Assembly: GCA_016721425.1 (NCBI GenBank) | Contig: JADKID010000041.1 | Coordinates: 310,001-374,000 of the forward strand | Source: Bryobacterales bacterium | Lineage (GTDB): Bacteria > Acidobacteriota > Terriglobia > Bryobacterales > Bryobacteraceae | Reading direction: 5' to 3' | Length of the DNA: 64,000 nucleotides | In this document: positions 38,133 to 45,932 of the stretch, piece after piece | Layout: the number at the start of each line of letters is the position of its first letter | How positions within the stretch are numbered: position 1 is the stretch's first letter | The notes under the pieces: model-generated | Told to the model about the DNA's origin: nothing | The model's input: only the letters and a program-made list of their open reading frames with translations | Databases searched by the model: none | Translations under genes and position numbers: made by a program

Positions 38133-39125
38133 CTACTTCAGCTTCAGGCGCGCTACTGCGGTCATACCGGGCCGGATCAGCGGAGACGGGCTGGAAAACT
38201 CAATCACCACTTTGCCGTTTTCCACGGACTTGACCGTGGCCTTCAAGCCATCGCCTGGCAACTCCGGCGTCTGCACCAGCGCCGGCTCTCCGGCAGCCAC
38301 GCGTGCCGCGATTGCCGGATTGGCCTCGATAACCAGTTCCAATTGGGACAGGTCCGAGGCGATGTCGATCAGGCTGCCGGAGGATTTCGTGACCGCGTCT
38401 CCAGCGTTCTTATGCATGGCGATCACAAGCCCATCTATCGGAGACACCACGCTGGCAGAGGCAAGTTCCGCCTTGGCCGCGTCATGCGCCTGCTCCTTCT
38501 CCGCCAACGCCTTGCGGGCCATCTCCACATCAGTGCCACTGCGTTGGATTCGCTGCCTGGCCGCTTCCGCAAGACTAACCAGGGTTTCGGCTTCGCTCTT
38601 TACCGACAAATAGTCCTGCTCCACCTTCTGATAGGCGTTCCTCGGAATTGCCCCCTCCTTCACCAGTTGAGCCTGTCTTTGGTAGGCGCGCTCGGCCCGC
38701 TGCAACTCCGAGCGGATCCTGGCAGCATCGGCGGAGGCGCGCGAATCCTCCAGACGAGCGGCAATCAACTCACTCTCCGCCGTGTTCAGCTTGGTCTGGG
38801 CGCGGTCGGTCTCCAGGGCGGATTCCCGTTCGTTGTCGAGCAGGCTCTCATTGGCGATGCGTCCCAGGACTTGTCCTTCGAAGACTTCGTCGCCTGGCTT
38901 GACTGCGAACTCCTCCGCGATGCCGTCGATGGGCGCCGTCACCTGCAGCATATTCACGGCCTGGATTGTGCCGTCCAGGCGGACCTCCGTGCCGGGCGGA
39001 AGTATGGGAGCCTTCACTTGGACAGCCGCCGGCGGCGCCAACTGCTTCATCCACCAGTAGAAGGCGCCGGCGCCCACGGCCAGAAAGAAAGCGATGCCGC
39101 CGAACAGGAGCCATTTGCCTCGCAT
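38133..39125 (-). CDS. HlyD-family efflux adaptor, orphan
   Basis: A 330-residue membrane fusion protein: one N-terminal helix (WLLFGGIAFFLAVGAGAFYW), first lipoyl half around VTAPIDGIAEEFAVKPGDEV, a long alpha-hairpin rich in Ala, Glu and Arg (about 100-215), second lipoyl half VVSPIDGLVIAMHKNAGD and a beta-barrel. No transporter subunit is adjacent on either side. It converges with the kinase gene 20 bases away. Confidence 0.85.
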   Translation of the reverse strand: MRGKWLLFGGIAFFLAVGAGAFYWWMKQLAPPAAVQVKAPILPPGTEVRLDGTIQAVNMLQVTAPIDGIAEEFAVKPGDEVFEGQVLGRIANESLLDNERESALETDRAQTKLNTAESELIAARLEDSRASADAARIRSELQRAERAYQRQAQLVKEGAIPRNAYQKVEQDYLSVKSEAETLVSLAEAARQRIQRSGTDVEMARKALAEKEQAHDAAKAELASASVVSPIDGLVIAMHKNAGDAVTKSSGSLIDIASDLSQLELVIEANPAIAARVAAGEPALVQTPELPGDGLKATVKSVENGKVVIEFSSPSPLIRPGMTAVARLKLK

Positions 39126-39202
39126 GTCTTGATGATAAGGAACCAGGGCTTCTGGCGGGTAGAGTTTTTCGATATACTTCGGACTCGGCAGGAGGATACT
39201 GG

Positions 39203-39517
39203 ATGGCGTTGCGCCTCGGCGATGACGTGGATGACTACTGTGTGAAGTGCAAGCGGGTGACGAATCACTCGATCCTTTCGATGGTTGAGAGTGAACCCGC
39301 GAAAGTGCGCTGCCGCACCTGCTACGCGGAGCAGCATTACCGCAAATGTGAAATCCCGCCCTCGAAGAAGGATCTCAAAAAGGCGGCGCTGTTCGCCCAG
39401 GTGCTCAACGCCATCCCGGCAGCGGCTGAGGCGGCGGCCGCTGAACCCGTGGCCGAGCTTGACCTTGCGCCGGCCGTCGAACCGGCTGCGGTCAAAACGA
39501 AGGGGAAGAAGGCCTAG
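39203..39517 (+). CDS. Small zinc-ribbon protein with Ala-rich tail
   Basis: A 104-residue protein: CVKC and CRTC (about residues 13-16 and 37-40) form a four-cysteine zinc ribbon, followed by a Lys/Ala-rich helix and a low-complexity Ala/Glu/Val tail ending KTKGKKA. GGAGG lies 7 bases upstream of the ATG, a strong start signal. Nucleic-acid or protein binding is likely from composition, but I recognise no named family. Its stop overlaps the convergent permease gene by 4 bases. Confidence 0.75.
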   Translation: MALRLGDDVDDYCVKCKRVTNHSILSMVESEPAKVRCRTCYAEQHYRKCEIPPSKKDLKKAALFAQVLNAIPAAAEAAAAEPVAELDLAPAVEPAAVKTKGKKA

Positions 39518-41739
39518 TTCTTCCGCGTCTCTTTCCGCAATTCCTCGACCAGTTCATCGCGGAGCGGGGAATCCAGTTCCTTCTCCATGCGACGGAGTGC
39601 CGCTCCCAGCACATCGCGGTGGTGCAGGTTGGCTCCAAAGCCCTCTTTGGAGGTCAGCCGCAGCCAGATATCGTGGAGCCTGTCAACGTCTTCCGGCCAA
39701 AGGCGAGGCGGATGCGGCCCCAGGTTGACGTAAGTTGACGGCCGGTCCGGTGAAATGATCTCCAGCGAGAATGGCTGCCTTGGTTCGGGCAAGCTCTCCC
39801 AGGCGACACCGATGCGCCGCGCCAGCTCCTCGCTGGCCATGGAGCGCGAAACGCCAGTGACCAGCCGCGAAGCCTTGAGGTTCTGCGCGGTCTGCACCAT
39901 GGCAATGAACGGATCGGTGGATGGCACAACCAGTAGATCCACCGGCTTGCCTTCCCGCTCGGCCATCGTCACCACGCGGGAGAAGAGCTCCTGTTCGTAG
40001 GAGGAGAAGATCTGCGCCTCGCTCAACTCGTATTCGCCCGCGCCCACCGTGATGGGACGCACCGTCATGACGACGATGTCGTGGCGGCGTAGATTGGTTT
40101 TTTCCAGCACCCGCTTCAGGTGCTCCATGTGGTTGAAGTCGCGCGCCGCCACCAGTACGCATCCAGGCCGGGAGTGCATTCCGCCCATCTCCACCTGAGC
40201 CTGATGTTCCAGGTTGAACTCCTCCAGCGGCTTGGAGTTCTGCGCCATCGCCTTTCGCCGTCTGGCATTGACGTGCTCGCTCACGGTGAAAACGATGAAG
40301 AGGATGATGGTGAAACTGATGCCATAGATCGTGGCGATGCGCTTGGTGAAGAGATTCGCGATGGCCACCATGAACAGCACGAGCGTTGTGACGCCCAGTC
40401 CGACTGGGATCTCGGTCTTGCCGATATGGAAGTTGAACGGCGTCTTATACTCCTGGTCATGCCGTTGGAAACGGAGCGCGAGCACGCCCATGCCCTTCAG
40501 TGCGAAGCTCCAAACCACACCGAACGCGTAGGCTTCGCCCAGTAGATACACATCGCCGCGCGACGCGATGATGGTGAGCAGTTGTGCGGCCACAATCCAG
40601 CCGATCAGGTGCGAAGTGGTGCCGTATTTCTTGTGCGGTTTGCGAAACCACTCTGTTAGCACGCCGTCCTCGGCTACCCGATTCAGCACGCCGTTGGCGC
40701 CGATGATGGATGTGTTCACAGCGCCGGAGAGGATCAGCGCGCCCACGATTACGACGAAGATGTGGAACCCGAGCTTGAGGACATCCGGTCCCGCCAGGCT
40801 CATTGCCAACCCGCCAATCAGGTTGTCGTAGTAGTTCTTGCGGATGGCATCCGGGATGATCATCACGGCCATCAACGACACAAGCCCGGTGGATAGCAGC
40901 GCGTAGGTGCAGACAATGTTCGCCGTGATCTTCAGGTTCTTCATCTTGGGATAGGCGATCTCCCGGTAGACCTGTGCCAGCGTTTCAAATCCGCTCATAG
41001 CCAGCAGTGTGTGGCCGAAGCCGATGATCAGCGCCACGGGCCAGATAGTGGGCCAGAAGGTGCCCTCCAGCCAGCCGAGCGAAGTGGAGTCGAACTTCAT
41101 GTTCTCCAGCGTGGGGGCGGGCGGCAGATTCACGTGGTCCATCGTCATCAGCGTGATGCCGCACCACAGCAGCAGGGTTACCACCATCACCGTGGTGATC
41201 TGCATGATGCGCAGAGCCTTGTGGGAGGACTCGTGAATGCCCTTGATGTTCTGCCACCAGAAGTAGCAGGTCACAGTCACGCCGAAGCAGGCCGCAAAGT
41301 AATTTGGATTGACCCGGAAGGTGCTGTGCGCGAACTCGCTGAGCTCGTTGATCAGGCGGCCCAGATACTGTCCGGCCGAGACCGAAGAGATCGGTCCTGT
41401 GAGAATGTAGTCCACCACCAGGGCCGAAACCGACATCTTCGCCATGCGCGGCCCGATGGAGTCGCGCACCACCACGTATACGCCGCCACGAACGAACATG
41501 CCGCAGCTTTCCATGTAGATGCTGCGGACCGCGAAGCCGAAAAACACCACAGCCAGGACGAACCAGGGAGCGGACTTGCCGATGGCCTGTTCGGAGATGC
41601 CCCCGACGTAGAACATCGTGGAGGCCAGATCGCTGAGCACGATCGACGCGCCACGCCAGAATGAGATGAAGGAGAGCGCCACCGTTGTGGCAACCACGAC
41701 CTTTGTGGAGGAGCCGGGCCGTTCAAAAGCTTCAGGCAT
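39514..41739 (-). CDS. APC-superfamily amino acid permease with C-terminal USP-like domain
   Basis: A 741-residue protein. The first 500 residues form about twelve membrane helices of the amino acid/polyamine/organocation fold, with the unwound helix-1 glycines in FYVGGISEQ. The last 230 residues are cytoplasmic and begin SRPGCVLVAARDFNHMEHL, resembling a universal-stress-protein module that may regulate uptake. Much longer than a plain APC permease (about 450-500). Substrate not readable. ATG starts in a free-standing gene diverging from the CCA-adding enzyme. Confidence 0.85.
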   Translation of the reverse strand: MPEAFERPGSSTKVVVATTVALSFISFWRGASIVLSDLASTMFYVGGISEQAIGKSAPWFVLAVVFFGFAVRSIYMESCGMFVRGGVYVVVRDSIGPRMAKMSVSALVVDYILTGPISSVSAGQYLGRLINELSEFAHSTFRVNPNYFAACFGVTVTCYFWWQNIKGIHESSHKALRIMQITTVMVVTLLLWCGITLMTMDHVNLPPAPTLENMKFDSTSLGWLEGTFWPTIWPVALIIGFGHTLLAMSGFETLAQVYREIAYPKMKNLKITANIVCTYALLSTGLVSLMAVMIIPDAIRKNYYDNLIGGLAMSLAGPDVLKLGFHIFVVIVGALILSGAVNTSIIGANGVLNRVAEDGVLTEWFRKPHKKYGTTSHLIGWIVAAQLLTIIASRGDVYLLGEAYAFGVVWSFALKGMGVLALRFQRHDQEYKTPFNFHIGKTEIPVGLGVTTLVLFMVAIANLFTKRIATIYGISFTIILFIVFTVSEHVNARRRKAMAQNSKPLEEFNLEHQAQVEMGGMHSRPGCVLVAARDFNHMEHLKRVLEKTNLRRHDIVVMTVRPITVGAGEYELSEAQIFSSYEQELFSRVVTMAEREGKPVDLLVVPSTDPFIAMVQTAQNLKASRLVTGVSRSMASEELARRIGVAWESLPEPRQPFSLEIISPDRPSTYVNLGPHPPRLWPEDVDRLHDIWLRLTSKEGFGANLHHRDVLGAALRRMEKELDSPLRDELVEELRKETRKN

Positions 41740-41790
41740 GGGAGAAGAGACGCAGAGAGGTCAAGATCACTATCCTAAGATGATACCGGA

Positions 41791-43113
41791 ATGGTTGAGG
41801 TTTTGATGGATGCAGCGCGCGCCATCGCCCGCGTGCTCCGCGGGGCGGGCCACGAGGTGTGGCTGGTTGGCGGGTGCGTTCGTGACCAGTTTCTGGGCCG
41901 GCGGTTGTCCGATATCGATCTCACCACCAGCGCGACGCCTGTTGAACTGCTGCGCCTCTTTCCGGGTTCGGATTCAGTGGGCGCTCACTTCGGCGTGGTT
42001 CTGGTCAATCAAGGCGGCGGTTCGATTGAGGTGGCCACGTACCGTTCCGAATCGAGCTATGCCGACGGCCGCCATCCGGGCAAGGTCCGTTTTGAGACCG
42101 ACGTCCGGCGCGATCTGGCCCGGCGGGATTTCACCATCAATGCGCTGCTGGCCGATCCGTTCACTGGCGAAGTGGTGGACTATGTGGGGGGCCGTGCCGA
42201 TCTGGATGCCCGCCTCATCCGCGCCATCGGAGAGCCGGCGGAGCGCTTTGCCGAAGACCATCTGCGCCTGCTCCGCGCCGTCCGCTTCGCCGCCCGACTG
42301 GGCTTCGAAATCGAGCCTGCCACGTTGGCTGCCATCCAACGACTCGCGCCCGAGATCGTGCGCATCTCCACCGAGCGTGTCCGGGACGAGTTGACCCGAA
42401 TGCTCACCGAGGGCGGCGCGCGACGCGCTTTTGAATTGTTGGACGCCACGGGTCTGCTGGCCGTTCTACTGCCGGAGGTGCACAGCATGCACGGCATTGA
42501 GCAGCCCGCCAACTTCCACCCAGAGGGCGACGTGTGGGTGCATACGCTCGGCCTGCTGGAGCGGTTGGAGCAGCCCTCTGTGGTGCTGGCGCTGGCCGCG
42601 CTTTTGCACGATGTGGGTAAACCGCCCACCCAGACGTTTGAGGATCGCATCCGGTTTAGCGGCCACGAGGAAGTGGGCGCGCGCCTGACGCGGGAGATTT
42701 TGACGCGGCTGAAGTACCCGAACGACGTGATCGATGAGGTGGCCGCGCTGGTCCGCCAGCACATGATGTTCAAGGACGCTCCGCAAATGGGCGAATCGCG
42801 CTTCCGCCGGTTCGTCCGCCAGCCCGGATTGGAAACCCTGCTCGATCTGCACAGATTGGATCTGCTGGCCGCGGATCGCCCTCTGGATTCGCACGAATTC
42901 GTCAGGAGGCGTCGGGACGCCATCCCGCCGGAGCAACTGCGCCCCGCGCCGCTGGCCACCGGTGACGATCTGATCGCGCTGGGCGCCCGGCCCGGCCCGC
43001 GCTTCGGCGCAATCCTGCATCAACTGGAAGACGAGCAACTGGAGGGACGCATCGTGACGCGCGCGGAGGCGCTCGAATTCCTCAAGCGAGCTTGGGCACA
43101 ATCATCCACTTGA
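41791..43113 (+). CDS. cca: CCA-adding tRNA nucleotidyltransferase with HD domain
   Basis: A 440-residue class II nucleotidyltransferase that builds or repairs tRNA 3' CCA ends. Seen: flexible-loop and GGxVRD motif WLVGGCVRDQFLGR, metal aspartates in LSDIDLTT, nucleotide-binding RRDFTINALL, neck helix region RLLRAVRFAARLGFEI, and a C-terminal HD phosphohydrolase domain (LLHDVGKP). Acidobacteria may split the CC- and A-adding jobs, so A-only addition cannot be excluded. ATG 41806 with GAGG 5 bases upstream is an alternative start. The 3' end overlaps the convergent sixA-like gene by 32 bases. Confidence 0.9.
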   Translation: MVEVLMDAARAIARVLRGAGHEVWLVGGCVRDQFLGRRLSDIDLTTSATPVELLRLFPGSDSVGAHFGVVLVNQGGGSIEVATYRSESSYADGRHPGKVRFETDVRRDLARRDFTINALLADPFTGEVVDYVGGRADLDARLIRAIGEPAERFAEDHLRLLRAVRFAARLGFEIEPATLAAIQRLAPEIVRISTERVRDELTRMLTEGGARRAFELLDATGLLAVLLPEVHSMHGIEQPANFHPEGDVWVHTLGLLERLEQPSVVLALAALLHDVGKPPTQTFEDRIRFSGHEEVGARLTREILTRLKYPNDVIDEVAALVRQHMMFKDAPQMGESRFRRFVRQPGLETLLDLHRLDLLAADRPLDSHEFVRRRRDAIPPEQLRPAPLATGDDLIALGARPGPRFGAILHQLEDEQLEGRIVTRAEALEFLKRAWAQSST

Positions 43114-43534
43114 GTACACCGTGCGGCTTAGGCCCCAAACGATCGACGTCAATGCGGATCAACGCGCCCTTCTTGACCTCAATCCGCAGCGCCGGAGTGT
43201 TCAACAGATACGCCGCCAGGCGCCCGCAGATGGGCTCATGGGTGGCGCAGAGAATCTGGGGCTTGTCCTGGAAGAGCCGGATCTCATTCCAGGCGTCTTC
43301 CGGATTGGCGCCCGGTTCCAGAGTGGGTGTCTGTAAGATCTCGCCGCCGAAGATGGCCGCTGTCTGCAAGGCCCGAAGATAGGGACTGGAGAGGGTAAAC
43401 ATCGGCGTCAGGTTGGCGCGCCGCTTCACCGCGCGCAGCCGCTTCCGGCCCTCCGGAGTCAATGCTCTCTCCGGATCAGGCTGGCCGGGCCGCGGATCAT
43501 CGGCGATGCCGTGGCGCAGCAGGTAGATCTGCAT
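43082..43534 (-). CDS. sixA: SixA-like phosphohistidine phosphatase
   Basis: A 150-residue histidine phosphatase of the short SixA kind, which removes phosphate from HPt-type histidines. Catalytic H in MQIYLLRHG, arginine/acid region in ALTPEGRKRL, second histidine in LCATHEPICG. The start is set where the family begins; an in-frame ATG three codons upstream is also possible. It converges with cca over 32 bases and diverges from the O-antigen-ligase-like gene. Confidence 0.87.
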   Translation of the reverse strand: MQIYLLRHGIADDPRPGQPDPERALTPEGRKRLRAVKRRANLTPMFTLSSPYLRALQTAAIFGGEILQTPTLEPGANPEDAWNEIRLFQDKPQILCATHEPICGRLAAYLLNTPALRIEVKKGALIRIDVDRLGPKPHGVLKWMIVPKLA

Positions 43535-43562
43535 GGCCTCCATTTTGTCATACTGGGCTTCC

Positions 43563-44747
43563 ATGCAGCAGGTCGCTTTCTGGTGCGCGCTTGGCGCGGC
43601 TGCCACAAGTTCGGTCTCGATTGCCGCCTATCAGATTCTGCTGGGCGCGGCGCTGGCGGCGATGCTGGCCGGGCGGATCCAGTGGCGCCTGCCCCGTCAC
43701 TGGCAGGCCCTCGCATTCTTCTGTGGATGGACCTTGCTCTCGCTCGCCCTGAGTGACCTGCCGCGCGCCGGCGTACCCCAGATCCGCAAATTCTATGTAT
43801 GGGCGATGCTCTTTGTTGTGGCGGCGCTGCTGCGCGAGGTGCGCCACGTCAGGTGGCTCGTACTCGCCTGGTTGGCCGGCGGCACCCTTTCCGCACTCCG
43901 TGGACTCTGGCAGTTTGGCGCCAAGTACGCCAAGGCGGCCGATGCCCATCAGGATTTCTATGCTGCCTACGTGGCTGACCGGATCACGGGCTTCATGAGC
44001 CACTGGATGACGTTCTCCGGCCAGTTGATGATCGTGCTGCTGGCTGCCACCGCCCTGCTGCTGTGGGGGCGGCTGGAGGGTCGCGTAAAGCAGGTTGTGA
44101 TCCTCTGCCTGCCGATTCTCTCTGTGGCTCTGGTACTGGCTCTGACGCGCGGCATTTGGATCGCTACGGGCGTCGGACTGGTGTACCTGCTCTGGTGCTG
44201 GCGCCGCTGGAGCGTGGCGCTAATTCCGGTCGTGGCCGTGGCTGCCTTCACCCTCGGCCCGCCTGCGCTACGGCAGCGCGTCACTTCGCTGGTCCGCCCG
44301 AGCGGGACGATGGATTCCAACCTGCATCGCGTCTACACCTTCCGCACCGGCCTGGAGATGATCGAGGCGCATCCCTGGTTTGGCCTCGGCCCGGAGCGTG
44401 TCGGCCCGCACTTCCGCGACTATGTCCCGCCGGACCTCCCGAAGGAACTGCCGGAGGGCTACTACGGCCATCTGCACAACATTTACGTCCATTTCGCGGC
44501 GGAGCGCGGCCTGCCGGCGATGCTGGCGCTGCTGTATTTCCTGCTGGCGACGCTCTGGGACTGGCTGCGTGCCGCGGCGCGTGCACCCGCGGAGAAGAAG
44601 TGGATCTTTCAAGCCGGCGTGGCCATCATGGTCGGCGTGCTGGTCACCGGGTTGTTTGAGTACAACCTGGGAGACAGCGAGATTCTGGGCATGACGCTGG
44701 CGGCGATCGGGGCGGTGTCGGGGCAGATGGACCATGCGACAACGTAG
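43563..44747 (+). CDS. O-antigen ligase/polymerase-like membrane protein (Wzy_C)
   Basis: A 394-residue polytopic protein with about ten to eleven helices and a large periplasmic loop before the last helices, as in WaaL. The Wzy_C signature is visible as TFRTGLEMIEAHPWFGLGPE followed by HNIYVHFAAERG. Ligases of this group transfer undecaprenyl-linked glycans to lipid A core or to proteins. No other polysaccharide gene is nearby, so the exact acceptor is unknown. The ATG at 43563 avoids overlap with the divergent phosphatase gene. Confidence 0.85.
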   Translation: MQQVAFWCALGAAATSSVSIAAYQILLGAALAAMLAGRIQWRLPRHWQALAFFCGWTLLSLALSDLPRAGVPQIRKFYVWAMLFVVAALLREVRHVRWLVLAWLAGGTLSALRGLWQFGAKYAKAADAHQDFYAAYVADRITGFMSHWMTFSGQLMIVLLAATALLLWGRLEGRVKQVVILCLPILSVALVLALTRGIWIATGVGLVYLLWCWRRWSVALIPVVAVAAFTLGPPALRQRVTSLVRPSGTMDSNLHRVYTFRTGLEMIEAHPWFGLGPERVGPHFRDYVPPDLPKELPEGYYGHLHNIYVHFAAERGLPAMLALLYFLLATLWDWLRAAARAPAEKKWIFQAGVAIMVGVLVTGLFEYNLGDSEILGMTLAAIGAVSGQMDHATT

Positions 44748-44809
44748 ACGTCCACGCCGTGGCTCGATTCTCCTTCTCGCTCACTCCGCGCGGCCCGCGG
44801 TCTTGCCTG

Positions 44810-45847
44810 CTACCGGTGTTGCGGGTTCGGCGCGGCGGGGCGGAATGCGCCGATGTGCCGGATCGTCACGGCGCCGGGGATGTTTTTGAGCGCGGCCTCC
44901 ACGATGGCGCGCAGCGCCGCGGGTTCGCCCTCGGCCCGCAGGTTGATGACGAGCTCGTGGGCGGTCTCCGCGTCTGCCAGCAGATCCCCGTCCGGCTCCG
45001 GCTCCACGCCGTTTCCGCAGACACTCGCCTTGACGTAGCCCGCCGCCGATTCGTCGAATACCTTCAAGTGCGCGATGCGGATGCCTGCCGCCGTCAGGCT
45101 CGTGTCCAACTCGTCCAATAGCGGCCCGGCCACCATCGCCGGGCTCAGCGGGTGGCGCAACTGCAGCCCGGCATGGAGATTCAGCCACCCCAGCGCGGCC
45201 TCGGCCTCCGCGTACCGCCCGTAGTCCACGGTGAGCCGCCGCGCACCTGCCACGCGGCGTCCGGATAGCACTTCATCCAGCCACTCCTCCACCCCGGCGC
45301 CGGTCCTGGCGCTGAGGCGATAGTCCACATCCATCTCCAAGGCCGGCCCGGCGTCGCACTTGCCGGCGCAGAGGATATCGGCCTCTTCGAGCTGATTCCG
45401 GAAGAGATAGCTCACATCCTCGCCCGCGCGCCCATCCATGACCTCGGCTGCCAGCCGCGGATCCACCAGCACGGTCAGCGGCGCCACGCGCAATTGATCC
45501 CGGTGCAGCGCCTTCAGGGGACGAACCACCGTGGCCGAGATGTCGATGCAACTGCCCACCGGCTCGGCGAAGATTACGTCCGGGTTGTGCACCCGCAGGC
45601 GATCCGCCGCGTCCACCAGATCCGAGAACCGGCAGCAGAAGCACCCGCCGGCCACCTCCTCCGCCTGCACCGATTGCGCACCCGCAAAACGCGTATCCAC
45701 GAGGCCCGCGTCCTGGTCGTTGAGGATCGCCGCGACACGCAGTCCGCGCGCCGAAAGCACCTGCGCCGCTTTCAGGATGAGCGTCGTCTTGCCCGCGCCC
45801 AGAAAGCCGCCCACCATCACCAGCACCGGGACTCGCTCTTCTTTCAT
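44810..45847 (-). CDS. COG0523 (CobW-like) G3E GTPase
   Basis: A 345-residue GTP-dependent metallochaperone candidate. Walker A GGFLGAGKTT (13-22), the metal-binding CxCC motif at C69-C72 (GGCFCC), a switch region FAEPVGSC, and a shorter C-terminal domain than the classical CobW_C. Relatives deliver zinc, cobalt or other metals to target enzymes. It diverges from the pentose operon; the operon's -35 element begins two bases from this ATG, so both genes share control DNA, and a role in loading the metal-dependent isomerase of that operon is conceivable. The start is the ATG giving KEERVPVLVMVGG. Confidence 0.87.
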   Translation of the reverse strand: MKEERVPVLVMVGGFLGAGKTTLILKAAQVLSARGLRVAAILNDQDAGLVDTRFAGAQSVQAEEVAGGCFCCRFSDLVDAADRLRVHNPDVIFAEPVGSCIDISATVVRPLKALHRDQLRVAPLTVLVDPRLAAEVMDGRAGEDVSYLFRNQLEEADILCAGKCDAGPALEMDVDYRLSARTGAGVEEWLDEVLSGRRVAGARRLTVDYGRYAEAEAALGWLNLHAGLQLRHPLSPAMVAGPLLDELDTSLTAAGIRIAHLKVFDESAAGYVKASVCGNGVEPEPDGDLLADAETAHELVINLRAEGEPAALRAIVEAALKNIPGAVTIRHIGAFRPAAPNPQHR

Positions 45848-45848
45848 G

Positions 45849-45877
45849 TTGACACCAACCTTTACCAACGATACTAT
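45849..45877 (+). promoter_or_regulatory. Sigma-70-type promoter of the pentose operon
   Basis: TTGACA (45849-45854) and TACTAT (45872-45877) with a 17-base spacer: a perfect -35, a good -10 and ideal spacing. Transcription should start near 45884, about 50 bases before the symporter ATG and inside or just before the LacI-type site. Confidence 0.75.
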
Positions 45878-45886
45878 TCATCGGGG

Positions 45887-45900
45887 TGCAAGCGATTGCA
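45887..45900. promoter_or_regulatory. LacI-family operator at the pentose operon start
   Basis: TGCAAGCGATTGCA: arms TGCAA and TTGCA are perfectly inverted around GCGA, matching TGNAANCGNTTNCA of LacI/GalR regulators. It starts 10 bases after the -10 element, where a repressor would block initiation. No LacI-type gene is in the window. Confidence 0.65.
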
Positions 45901-45932
45901 GGCTGCGCCGCCACAGGAGATTTTCACCACCC

